64,000 nt of DNA from Nelumbo lutea. Taxonomy: Eukaryota > Streptophyta > Magnoliopsida > Proteales > Nelumbonaceae. A program made the translations under genes and the position numbers. Under the pieces are notes generated by a model, which saw only the letters and a list, made by a program, of their open reading frames with translations, was not told the origin of the DNA and did not search any database. Shown here piece after piece: positions 54,204 through 64,000 of the stretch (position 1 is the stretch's first letter; each line of letters opens with the position of its first letter). Where the stretch lies: positions 107,133,254 to 107,197,253 of the forward strand of contig JAKGHH010000002.1 of assembly GCA_022828595.1 (NCBI GenBank), given 5' to 3'.

Positions 54204-55221
54204 TGAACAGAAACTACTTGGATATGGTATTTCCAAACAGCACTAACTTCAACTGGGTAGACATAAGACGAAGGCTATCAAATCCGTGGTGGAAGCAATA
54301 CAAGGCAGGTTGTAAGTTGCGCTGCAACTTGGGCCGGGCTAGTGCAAATCCAATCCAAAAGAGTATGGTTGAATTTCAGTTTAGGGTTAAGGTTGAGAAG
54401 TGTGAACCCAGGGTTGACGCCTTAGCCACCTAAATCCTAATTCGACTTTTTTTAGTTTTTCTTTTTCCTTTTAGAGTCCAACTCGAATCCCACTTAATTT
54501 CATCTTTGTATGTAAAAATATTATATAAGCGTCTTTACATATAAGTGTTTATGTATTTATATGTATGCCTTTCATATATCTATGTATATGTATTTTATGT
54601 ATGTATGTACATGTAAATGCACACCAACAATCTTTAAGTTTTAAAGGGAAAATTTTGTTAAACCATCACAATTATGTATATAATACTAAAACTGAATTGA
54701 CCTTTATTGCAGAAAAACCCAAGAAAACATATTCGAAATGGCATTCAAATGAAAATAAAACAGAGATAAAGAGAAAGTAAGCACAGAGAACACACAGATT
54801 TATGTGGTTCGGCTTTTAACCTACGTCCCTGGGTGAAGGAGGAACAAAAATCCACTATGTAGTAGGTAATGGAGAAGAAATACAAAGTTGTGCTCACACA
54901 AGAAACTCTAAGGCCCAAATACACCCAATGTCTCACTCATCTCTCACCAGACTCAGGTTTCTATATGCAAGAGAGAAAATCTCCAAAATACATGAATCTT
55001 CGTATTCAGTTCGGACCTATAAGATGAATACAGGTCGGGTCCATATCGCCTTTGCCTTCGGGTTTTTCTAAAATTAATTCGGAGTGCATTCATGAACCAG
55101 GTCACCATAAAGAATTCAAGGCACAAACATAACAAATCTCCACCTTAGCTTGAATTCTCTCAAGCATCACAGAATAGTAATCCCCCTCCACCTTCTCCAA
55201 CAACAGCCCCAATTGGCAAAC

Positions 55222-58200
55222 TCAAATATTGCAAACACCAATCAAGTCTGAGCAATAATTGAACTTAGCCACAGGAAGATGCTTTGTTAACATATCAACT
55301 GGGTTATTTGCAGTATCAATCTTCTTCATAATGATATCTCCTTGTTCTACAACATCACGAATAAAATGGTACCTCACATCAATGTGTTTCGTCCTCTCAT
55401 GGTACATTTGATCCTCAGTTAGATGAATTGCACTCTGACTATCACAGTAAACAATAGTCATTTTTGGACCCAAACTAAGTTCACAAAAAAAACCTCTCAA
55501 CCAAATCGCTTTTTTAACTACTTCAGTCATTGCCATATACTCGGCTTCAATAGTAGATAAAGCAATTGTAGACTGTAAAAAAGCTTTCCAACTAATAGCA
55601 CAACCGCCAATAGAAAATACATAACCTATAAGTGATCTTCTCCTATCAAGATCACCTGCATAATCTAAATCAATATAACCTATCAAACTGACACTACTCC
55701 TCCTAAACTCTAAACAAGTATCTGATATACTTTTTAAGTATCTAAGAATCCACTTTACTACCTACCAATGTGTCTTGTTAGGACATAACATATATCTGCT
55801 CACCATACTAACTACATGTGAAATGCTAGGTCGTATGCAAACCATAGCATACATGATACTCTCAACTGCATTGAAGTATGAGACATGTGACATATATTTT
55901 TCTTCTTCATCTATTTGTGGTGACAAATTTGCTAAAAGTCTGAAGTGGGTTGTAATAGGAATACTTACTAGTTTAGCATCTTTCATGCCGAAGCGCTCTA
56001 AAACTTTTTCAACATACTTCTGTTGTATCAAATACAAATTCCCTACTTCTAGTCCCTCTCAATGTCCATGCCAAGAATTTTCTTTGCTGCATCCAAATCT
56101 TTCATTTCAAACTCACCGCTCAATTGTATTTTCAATTTGTTGATTTCAAATATTTCTCTTGCTGCAATAAGCATATCATCAAAATAAAGCAACAAGTAAA
56201 CAAATAAATCATATGCAAGTTTCCTGAAATAAACACAACTATCATACTTGCATCTAGAATACCCAAGAGCCACCAATAAAGAGTCAAATCTTCTATACCA
56301 TTGTCTAGAAGACTGTTTTAAGACATATAGAGATTTCTTTAACAAGCAAACATGGTCTTCCATTCCTTCAACAACAAAACCCTCGAGTTGATGCATATAA
56401 ATCTGTTCATCAAGTTCTCCATGCAAGAAAGCAATTTTAATATCTAAATGTTTTAATTTCAAATTATTCACAACAACCAAAGCAAGAAAAACACGAATGG
56501 AGCTATATCTAACAACTGGAGATAAAGCATCACTAAAATCAATACATCGTACCTGACTATAGCCTTTTGCAATCAATCGTGCCTTATATCTACCATCCTC
56601 TACACCTGGAGTACCTTCTTTTCTTTTGAAAACCCATTTGCATCCAACAATCTTTTTTCCTTTAGGTGGTTATACAAACTCCTAAGTCCGGTTCTTATGC
56701 AAGGATTCAATCTCTTCATGCATAATTGTCAACTACTTAGCAAAATTAACAAATGAGATAGCTTCTACATAAGTATTGGATTTTGTAACATCAACATTCT
56801 CTACAACTGACAATGCATAGGCAACCAGATCAGCATAACCATATCTCTAGGTGGTCTAGTCTCTCTCCTTGTTCTACCTCTAGCAATAGAATACTACTCT
56901 TTCTCTTCTTCCTCTTGTATATGTTCTTCTATCTCAGTAGAAATGGGCACCTAGATTGATGTAAACTAAGGTGAGGAAGCACTTTTAACTTCTAACTCCA
57001 CTTTCTTTCCTGAATCTTTTGTTTTATTTGCATCACAAGAATTTGAAAACATCTTTTTTGGGTGAAGCATAATAGATTCATCAAAATAACATCTCTGCTA
57101 ACTATAAATTTTGGTGATTTAAGATTAGGACACCACAATCTATATCCCTTCACACCAAAAGCATAGCCAAGAAATATGCACTTCTTGGCCTCAAGCTCAA
57201 GCTTGTCTTCACTAACATGTGCATATGTTGGATAACCAAATATTTTCAAATTTGAATAATTATGAGGGTTGTCAAACCATACCTCTTCTGAAGATCAATT
57301 TACCAAGTGGCAATCCATATTAACTGCTTCCGCCCAAAAATCCTTTGAGAGCCCAGCATTTGACAACATGCACCTTGTTCTCTCTAGTAGAGTTCTATTC
57401 ATACGTTCTGCAACTCCATTCTGCTATGGTGTTTTGACAACAGTACGATGCCTTACAATGCCTTCGTTTTTGCAAAATTCATTAAATTCATTTTCACAAA
57501 ACTCTTAACCATTATCTGTTCTCAACCGCTTGACCTATTTTCCTGTTTGCATTTTAAGCAAAGTTTTCCATTGTTTAAAAGTCGCAAATACATCATTCTT
57601 ATGCTTTAGAAAATAAACCCATAGCTTCCTAGAGTAATCATCGATGATGGTAAAAAGATATCAAGCACCACCCTTTGATGAAACTTGTGAAGGTTCCCAT
57701 AGATCTAAGTGAACATAATTCAAAGTGCCCTTTGTCCTATGAATGACTGTATTAAAACAGGTTCTTTTCTATTTCCCGAAAACACAATATTCACAGAAGT
57801 TAAGATTTCTTATACTTTGGCCACAAAGAAGACCTCTCCTACTTAACATAGTAAGTCCCCTTTCACTCATATGTCCTAACTTCATGTGCTATAACTTGGT
57901 GGTGTCAAACTCAAATAGAGATGATGTAGAAATTGCAATTGAAACTATGATAGTAATACCCTATAGCACATACAGACTTCCTATCATTATGCCTTTCATC
58001 ACAACAAGTGCACCCTTACTGATTTTCAAAACTCTACCTTTAGTTGAATATTTACACCTTTTAGCATCTAGAGTGCAAGAGAGATGACACTTTTATTTAA
58101 GTCCAGTACATACCATACATTTTTTAATGTTCTCACAACACCATCATGCATTCTGATTTGAAGTTTTCATTTTCCCACAATTTTACAGGAAGCATTACTA

Positions 58201-58500
58201 CCCATCAATACAACTACACCATTAATAGATTCGTAGGTGGAGAACTAGTCCCTGTTGGGACACATATGATAGGAACAACCCGAATCCAAAATCCATTCAT
58301 CCTTGGATCTGGTTCTATGATCTATCACTAAAAGAACATCCACATTTTCATCAACCGCACTAGCCTTTGCAGAGTTATTATTTTTCTTTTCTTCATTCTA
58401 GTTTTATTTTTCAACTTATAACATTTTGACTTAATGTGCCTTTTCTTGTGGCAATAGTTACATGTCAAGTTCTTATGTTTAGTTTACTATTTGAACCATT
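55222..58500 (-). pseudogene. Copia polyprotein relic: zinc knuckle, protease, integrase, RT, RNase H
   Basis: Near 58460 a CNYCHKKRHIKSKC-type zinc knuckle is seen, then the protease site WILDSGCSYHM (DSG at 58286-58278). The integrase includes [32 protein letters not shown] and FGYPTYAHV. RT (56576-56049) has DIKIAFLHGELDE and LLYFDDMLIA, where Phe replaces the usual Val before the catalytic DD. The next segment (56037-55762) and RNase H (GYIDLDYAGDLDRRRS, ALSTIEAEYMA, RTKHIDVRYHFIRD) complete the order. Many stops break it, so it is inactive. Confidence 0.5.
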
Positions 58501-58509
58501 ATCCTTAGG

Positions 58510-58844
58510 TAATGGAGAAGAAATACAAAATTGTGCTCTGCAAAGTCCACTATGTACTAGGTAATGGAGAAGAAATACAGAATTGTGCTCACACATAAAA
58601 CCCTAAGCCCCAAATACACCCAATGTCTCACTCATCTCTCACCAGACTCAGGCTTCTGATGCAAGAGAGAAAACCCCTGAAATACATGACTTTTCATATT
58701 CAGTTCGGACCTATAAGATGAATATGGATCGGGTCCATACCACCACAAGCCACTATGAAATTTTACCTTCGGGTTTTCTCAAATTAATTCGGAATGGATT
58801 CATGAAGCAGATCGCCACAAAGAATTTAAGGTACAAACATAACA
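58510..58844 (-). repeat. Truncated 5' LTR of the copia element
   Basis: It lacks the part around CTACGTCCCTGGGTGAAGG found in the other LTR. A 50-base stretch with GGTAATGGAGAAGAAATACA occurs twice in a row here, a small tandem duplication at the deletion edge. Confidence 0.5.
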
Positions 58845-59154
58845 ACCTTTAACCCTCAAGTTAGGAAATAAGAACATGTGACAAGAGGACGTAGAGAAAT
58901 CAAAACAACCCAATCTGAACTCAACCCAAAGTTTTTGAATTGGGTTAGGGTTAAAGTTGGGGTTCAACAATAGTTCGGCTTGGGTTAAGGTTTATTTCAA
59001 CCAACCTATCTTGACCCAACTTGAACACCTATGTGGAAGGCTAATTGTTTGAAGGAGATACTGCTCACTCAATCATGGCAACTAAGCTACCATCCCATTA
59101 CATTCACGAGGGTGATAAAATCATATATACTTGTAATTTGGGTTACAAGCTCTT

Positions 59155-59345
59155 AAGTCAAGATGATATTTGAAGTTTCTAATTCTTCTTGGGTCTGTCA
59201 TGGTTTCTTTTGGCACTCTCTATCGAAAAATGAACTATTTATCTCACGAATTAAGATGTTTCTATGGAGATATTGCATAAGTGTTATTCCAGTATGTGAA
59301 GAGCTAGCAAAAAGGGGGTCCGGATGTAGTAGGCATGTTAAGTAA
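59155..59345 (+). pseudogene. LINE zinc-binding segment (zf-RVT), first half
   Basis: It reads FFWHSLSKNELFISRIKMFL and continues WRYCISVIPVCEELAKR. This pattern (IKMFLWR, then LAKRG) marks the zinc-binding segment behind RT in plant LINEs. From 59315 the sequence is the foldback MITE; the segment resumes at 59771 with SSHVEPTCKLCLNSSEPV, where the Cys-x2-Cys lies. GCAAAAAGATCTTCC would be the uninterrupted site, in frame. Confidence 0.5.
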
Positions 59346-59763
59346 GCACAATGAATGAGCACCTAATAGTTGTGTGACACATGTCCTAGCTAATGTGCCT
59401 TTCACCCAAATGTTTTTGTTCCATTAAATGGGAATTATCTATTATTTTACTATTTCTGTTAAAATAATTAAAAATACAAAACAATGAAAAAGAAAAACCT
59501 AAACATGTTGGGAGTTGGAAATCATTGGACTCTCTCCAACCTTCTGCCATTTAGGGTTCTCCCACCTCTTGACCTTTAGAAGTTTTCCTTTTTCATTGTT
59601 TTTTTTTTAATTATTTTAACAAAAATAGTAAAATAATAGATAATTCCTGTCCAACGGAAGAAAAACGTTTGGATGAAAGGCACATTAGCTAGGACATGTG
59701 TCACACAGCTATTAGGTGCTCACTCATTGTGCTTACCTAATGTGCCTACTACATCCGAACCCA
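59315..59763. mobile_element. Foldback MITE with about 180-bp inverted arms
   Basis: The left arm (GGGGTCCGGATGTAGTAGG onward) is matched by the reverse of the right arm (ending CATCCGAACCC) over about 180 bases, leaving a loop of about 85 bases. CAAAAAG borders both sides (59308-59314, 59764-59770). A transcript could form a long hairpin. The element family is uncertain (Mutator- or hAT-like). Confidence 0.5.
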
Positions 59764-59908
59764 CAAAAAGATCTTCCCATGTGGAGCCTACTTGTAAGTT
59801 ATGCTTAAATTCAAGCGAACCTGTGGGTTGAGTCCAGATCACCTGACAACAAAACATGTTTCAACGCTCTACCAGCATCGTCTTAATTCTCACACCACAC
59901 ATCTCATA

Positions 59909-60539
59909 TAGAGGTGTAAAGAGGGTTGTGTAAAGCCGACACGGCATGGCCCGTGGGCGGCCCGCACTTTGTGCGGGCCATGCTGCCCTCCCGGTGAAAA
60001 TTTTGGGGGTCGACCTAGCACGGCCCACGGCCCGAGCCCGTGTTGTGCCATGTCGTGCCACCGGCCGGGTTGGCCTGTGGGATGAGCCTTGGGCCAGGTC
60101 GGGTCGTGTATCAAACCAATGCAATTTATTTAAAAAATTGGCAAAAAAACTTAAAATTTTAATTTTATATGAATTTTGTGTATAAAATTGCTTATATATG
60201 CAATAATTACATAAATTAGTATAATAAAATTAAAAAATATATATATTTATTTTATTAATATATTATATACTTTATATTAATATATAATTATAATATATAT
60301 AAAATATCTATAAATATAATATATATATATATGAAATATATATGGGTTGTGCCACGGGCCGTGCCAACCCGCAAGCCATGGGCGGCATGGCTCGCTCGAT
60401 CGTGCCATGTCATGCTGGCCCGTGGACCTAAAATCCCTGGCCCAACACGGCCCGCATGGTCATGTCGAGCCTGGCACAGCCCATAGGCCGTTGTGTCGGG
60501 CCGGTCCAAGTTCGTGCCAGGCCGTGATTTACACCTCTA
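59909..60539. mobile_element. Non-autonomous hAT-like element with GGCCC-rich ends
   Basis: The ends are TAGAGGTGTAAA and TTTACACCTCTA, bordered by 8-bp repeats ATCTCATA (59901-59908) and ATCTTATA (60540-60547), one mismatch: the hAT duplication length. GGCCCGTGGGC-type words lie inside both ends around a 180-base AT-rich core (TATATA). ORFs in it are composition artefacts. Confidence 0.5.
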
Positions 60540-60639
60540 ATCTTATATATGGTGGGTCCTAGTCTCATGGTGAGATGTGTAGTATTAGATCAAGTTGGTA
60601 GAGGGTTTGAACATGTTTTGTTGGCAGAAGATCAATTGG

Positions 60640-60838
60640 GAGAGCTCATTGTGGGTCAGGCCATGACTACTTGCTCTTTGATTGTAAGGGTATTTCCCAG
60701 TCTTTCTCTTCGATCACTTTCTCTCATGTATCCCGTTCTTGTAATAGTGTTGCACATGCGCTTGCTCATAATGTCTCTCAGACCTCTCTCAATCCTGATT
60801 TGATCAGATCTGCTATGTTAAATGAGATGAATCATTGA
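60640..60838 (+). pseudogene. LINE RNase H domain, C-terminal part
   Basis: In one plus-strand frame it reads ISQSFSSITFSHVSRSCNSV and AHALAHNVSQTSLNPDLIRS, then a stop after NEMNH. FSHVxRxCNxVAHALAH is the typical end of the RNase H domain (RVT_3) of plant LINE ORF2 and retro-genes. It lies behind the hAT-like element. Confidence 0.5.
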
Positions 60839-60839
60839 T

Positions 60840-61011
60840 GAATGGATTGTGCCTTTCATGGCTTCAAAAAAAAAGAACTTTGAAACTCTTTTGACCCTCT
60901 CTAATACAACATAGATATAAATTAGATGGGTTGGGTGGAGTTAGGGCCAACGCTGGACCAACATTGAACTTGAACCTTGTCTTGAAACCAAACTGATGTC
61001 AAAACCTAGTT
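60840..61011. other. Short stretch without a supported gene
   Basis: An A-run (60865-60875) follows the RNase H piece and could be the LINE's poly-A tail; otherwise nothing is seen. Confidence 0.5.
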
Positions 61012-61150
61012 TTTTGGGTAAAAGATTTAAACATACCCTAAGTTTTCCTAAACTGACTTAAAAAGATACCTTGAGTTTTACGAATTGACTTAAATATACC
61101 ATACCTTGTAGGTTGACCCCACTGGACTTATAAATATACCCTCATTAAAA
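61012..61150. mobile_element. MITE fragment related to 16660-17375
   Basis: It shares AAACATACCCTAAGTTTTCC and ACTGACTTAAA words with the left arm of the 16660 element; no right arm is seen. Confidence 0.5.
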
Positions 61151-61513
61151 CATTAAGGCCCCATTCGCTTTTTGGTAAGTTACATACTCCGGTAAATGCA
61201 CATACCTAGGTAAGTGTTCCCAGGAAAGATTTACCCGGGTAAGTGCATTTACCCATGTTCTTTTATTTCCCACACAAATAAGGTAATGACCATTTTAGCC
61301 ATAAAAATTCATTATTATAAGGGGTATTTTTGTCTCATTCACGTATTGGCAACTTTCCCCCCTACCACTTATCCAGTAATTGATACCCAGGAAAATAAAA
61401 AAAACTTTCCCTGGTCCCCACATAAATATGAAAAAAGAACATGGTATTCTTGGTCAATATTCCCATTAATCAACTTTCCCCCTTTCAAAATCTAGAAAAA
61501 GAACACCCCCTAA
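61151..61513. mobile_element. Possible MITE with CCCCATTCGCTTTTT ends
   Basis: The left end AAGGCCCCATTCGCTTTTT and the reversed right end TTAGGGGGTGTTCTTTTT are loosely inverted. TTA/TAA at the outer edges would fit a PIF/Harbinger duplication, but support is weak. Confidence 0.5.
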
Positions 61514-62424
61514 GAACAATTAAGATGTGACATTGGGTGACTCATTTAAAGTTTTAAAATTCCTAATTTGCCCTTCACTATGCCAAAGTGCATAATTTGT
61601 GTAAATCAAACCTAAATTGGAAGAAAATAACTGACCTCCGAATGGCGTCAGTCCAGAAAACCCCTCGTCCACCCACACACACACTGCCGAACTTGGTAGC
61701 GTAAATGGCGTGTTGTAGATTAACATACAAATTCTACTAAGATAAGAAAGGTTTCTAGTTGATTTGTTTTTGTCTTAAATATGAAAATCAATCCAGAAAC
61801 CATAATCTCAACATACTAGTCCATGCGCTCAACAATGTTCAAAGCATTGGAAATCTTGATACTGAAAGTTTCAATATTGAGTGATTAAAAGCATTGTTAC
61901 TCTATCTAAGGCTGAGTTGGAAGGAGTACAAATGCGTAGAGCGCAAAACCTTATATTTTATATTATTTCGTATGTATTGATGCCGTATATATTTGCAAAC
62001 TGAGTACAATTAAGTTCAAGTCAAAATTCATCTTTTCATCATTATTGTACTTGTACACCTACTACTTTTCATTATTCAAAGTTGACAGTGTCCCTAATTC
62101 CTAGTATTCAGAGTATGTTTAATTCAAAAACCAACATGTGTCATCTGATATATGCGAAAAATCTATGATGTCGGAAACACATGATACATGAAGAATTTTC
62201 ACCAAAAAATCAGTACACTAGCATTCAGAGTATCGTTTGAGAGTCAGCATTCATCACCCCTTTGAATCACGTAATACTTGATTTACTAATATCGAGTGTA
62301 TTGATAATTTGAACCATACTTAAATGGAAGATTGACAGCACAAGGATCAAATGTAGTTTCATAGAGATTTTTATTCTTGGGGAACTACAGCTTTATATTA
62401 TATCTGTTGAGATAATGAAGGTAG
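61514..62424. other. AT-rich stretch without a supported gene
   Basis: It contains the degraded palindromic MITE at 61910-62010. No other feature could be supported. Confidence 0.5.
61910..62010. mobile_element. Short palindromic MITE, copy 3 (degraded)
   Basis: AAGGCTGAGTTGGAAGGAG and GCAAACTGAGTACA keep the ends; the inner match is weaker than in the other two copies. Confidence 0.5.
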
Positions 62425-62590
62425 AGTCCGTTTGGTTCGTGATCGGAATTAGAATAGGAATCCTTTAGAATCGGAATCGGAATAGTTTATTTCTCCTACC
62501 TGTTTGGTTCAAACAGGAATTGGAATCGGGTATCGATTGATGCTGTTTGGTTCATTAAGAGACTGGTATCGGGATCAGCCATGATTTTCA
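62425..62590. mobile_element. GGAATCGGAAT-type MITE end
   Basis: GAGTCCGTTTGGTTCGTGAT starts a stretch of GGAATCGG words like 35035-35212. A possible opposite end lies at about 63570-63650 (GGGAATCACATTCC, GGGAATAGCCATTCCC), with the PPR fragment between. Confidence 0.5.
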
Positions 62591-62705
62591 ATTTTGCCCC
62601 TAATAAAAATAAAAAAGAAGAAAATGCATGAAAATTTTGTAGCAAATTTAGAAATTTTACTTGTAACTATCCACCGCTTCTTCAAACGTTTCCTCCGTCT
62701 CACTG

Positions 62706-63480
62706 TTAATCCACCCATACTCGCTCATGCCTCCAACCAAACCAACGGAGTTCCCTCCCTTGAGGGAGAGCCGCAATGTCAGCCGACACCGAGATGGCGG
62801 CAACGAGAATTGCAACAGTGGGCCTCAAACCGGCAAAAGCCATCTCACGGCACAGACAAAGGGCCTCATCTAGGTGCCCATTCTGGGAGTAAACAGCGAG
62901 CACGGAATTCCAGAAGACCACTTCTCTTACCAGAATGTTGTCAAAGACTCGACACACAGTCACTACACATCCACACTTGGCATACTTGTCAATAAGCGCA
63001 GCCCCTACAAAGGCGTCCGATTCCCATCCCGCCCGTATGATGTGGCAATGGATTGAGGACGAAGGGGAAAGTGAAGTTGTTAGGGTGGAGACCATAATCA
63101 AACATTTGGTGGTAAAGGGAGAGAGCGGTTTGATGGGATTCATTCCAAGCATAGCCTTGAATGAGAACGTTCCAAGGGAGACATTGTCTTTAGGAATTCT
63201 GTCGAACAAGCAGTGAGCATGGGGTAAATGGTTGCAAACCAAGTAGAGATTAACAAGTTTAGTGGCTACAGTGGTTCTCAAACCGATGCCCGTAACGAGG
63301 AAGTGCGTGTGGGTTTTCTTCCCAGGCTCGATTGCTTTTCCCTCGATAAGAGACTTGGAGGAGTGATGCATAGTGGTGGCTAGCAGTAGCAGAAGACGAT
63401 GATGGTGAAGTTGGGCCACGGTGGTGGTGAAGATCATATAGAGGATGTATGATTCTCGACGAAGGCACGAGTGGCAGATT
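62706..63480 (-). pseudogene. Pentatricopeptide-repeat (PPR) gene fragment
   Basis: It resembles the N-terminal part of a plant PLS-class PPR protein, a family that binds organellar RNA. It reads KSLIEGKAIEPGKKTHTHFL, ATKLVNLYLVCNHLPHAHCL, DRIPKDN, then after a frame shift VLIQGYAWNESHQTAL, and after a further break CHIIRAGWESDAFVGAAL, DKYAKCGCV and VFWNSVLAVYSQNGH. A deletion removes part of one repeat before CHIIRAG. At least two frame changes and the missing C-terminal half make it a pseudogene. It lies between MITE-like ends, so capture by a transposon is possible but unproven. Confidence 0.5.
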
Positions 63481-63649
63481 TGGGGAGGTTCTTTGCCAAG
63501 GTAAAACCCTGGTGTACCCACAGCATCTTCCTTCTGAATTGCACATCCAAAAAATAAAAAGAAACTAATAGCAGAATGGGAATCACATTCCGGGGGAAGG
63601 GGTCGGGAATAGCCATTCCCCCATATGGTGGGCTTCTTTGATTCATTGG

Positions 63650-64000
63650 GCTTCTTTGATTACGTTTTCACAAAGAACCAACAGGAGAGAAATCTTACAT
63701 GATATCATAATTCAGACCTATCAATTACGTGTTACTTAATTGTCACTGTCTATATATTTCATGCTTTTCCAAGTTTGGACGTTGGGTCATTTTATCCGTG
63801 TGACAACCTGTGAATTAATGAATCCTCTTCCGACCACCCAGGATCTGCCTCTGAAGAAACACGAAAGTTAATGAACTGCTGACCGTCTAGGTGTAAGCGT
63901 GAAGCCATCAGCCAACGCTAGAGAACCACAACCACCAGAGGAAGCAGACGTGAAATTTCAATTTCAAACATATGGTAACTGGCCTGACTAAAAGGAATGT
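63650..64000. other. Right edge of the window, nothing supported
   Basis: This is non-coding, mixed-composition DNA. GGGCTTCTTTGATT occurs twice near 63625-63660; no element was defined. Confidence 0.5.

Larger units (their letters stand above)
54705..58844 (-). mobile_element. Ty1/copia retrotransposon, minus orientation, 5' part deleted
   Basis: The 3' LTR runs from about 54705 to 55134 and the truncated 5' LTR from about 58510 to 58844; both start TGTTATGTTTGTGCC or a close variant. The polypurine tract AAGGTGGAGATT lies next to the 3' LTR. The copia order is kept: zinc knuckle, protease, integrase, RT, RNase H. Outer flanks share ACCTTTA (54700-54706, 58845-58851), consistent with a target duplication, though the exact low-coordinate LTR end is uncertain. 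Most of gag is missing. Confidence 0.5.
53960..60838 (+). mobile_element. Plus-strand LINE ORF2 relic split by later insertions
   Basis: Three pieces of one LINE ORF2 occur in the right order and on the same strand: RT (54008-54094), zinc-binding segment (59155-59314 and 59771-59827) and RNase H end (60640-60838). Between them lie a palindromic MITE, a copia element (54705-58844), a foldback MITE (59315-59763) and a hAT-like element (59909-60539). That they come from one LINE is an inference from order and strand. Confidence 0.5.

Overview
This is nuclear DNA of a flowering plant. It has GT/AG introns, a 13-exon family 1 beta-glucosidase gene with the usual plant gene structure, plant-type LTR retrotransposons (Ty3 chromovirus, Ty3 Tat/Retand, Ty1/copia), L1-type LINEs carrying a DUF4283 domain, and many short hAT-like and foldback elements. 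The species cannot be read from the sequence. Nothing bacterial or organellar was seen.

Layout. Positions 1-15814 and 15815-about 30232 are two tandem copies of one genomic unit; matching bases are offset by 22733 over the gene's 5' part. Copy 2 holds a complete minus-strand beta-glucosidase gene (18287-26137, 510 codons, all splice sites intact, both catalytic glutamates present). Copy 1 shows only exons 1-3 (2295-3404); the rest lies left of the window. Its exon 1 carries a TAC-to-TAG change at codon 37, so it looks like a young pseudogene. After the duplication a Ty3 chromovirus (9431-15043) entered copy 1, and copy 2 still shows the empty site. A 3-kb non-autonomous LTR element (5609-8607) is intact in copy 1 and reduced to about 100 bases in copy 2. 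The right breakpoint of the unit falls inside a 1.5-kb hAT-like element (29751-31280).

31 to 35 kb is AT-rich and carries small repeats: a SINE, a direct 235-bp duplication and several MITEs. 35213-45532 is a 10.3-kb Ty3 element of the Tat/Retand group on the minus strand. Its LTRs are both 799 bp, it has a TTTGGCGCC primer-binding site, and it has gag, protease, RT, a second RNase H and integrase. Between pol and its 3' LTR, on the opposite strand, lies a separate three-exon gene with its own TATA box (36464-38540). This antisense gene is the most unusual feature of the window.

46.8-50.2 kb is a minus-strand LINE that has lost its RT core but kept the zinc-binding segment behind it. From about 53.9 to 60.8 kb a plus-strand LINE ORF2 relic has been split by a copia element (54705-58844), a 449-bp foldback MITE (59315-59763) and a hAT-like element (59909-60539); taking out the foldback element restores the LINE reading frame. 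The right end has a broken PPR gene fragment (62706-63480) beside MITE-like sequence.

The only gene in the window that appears able to make a normal host protein is the beta-glucosidase at 18287-26137. Everything else is pseudogene, transposon or repeat.
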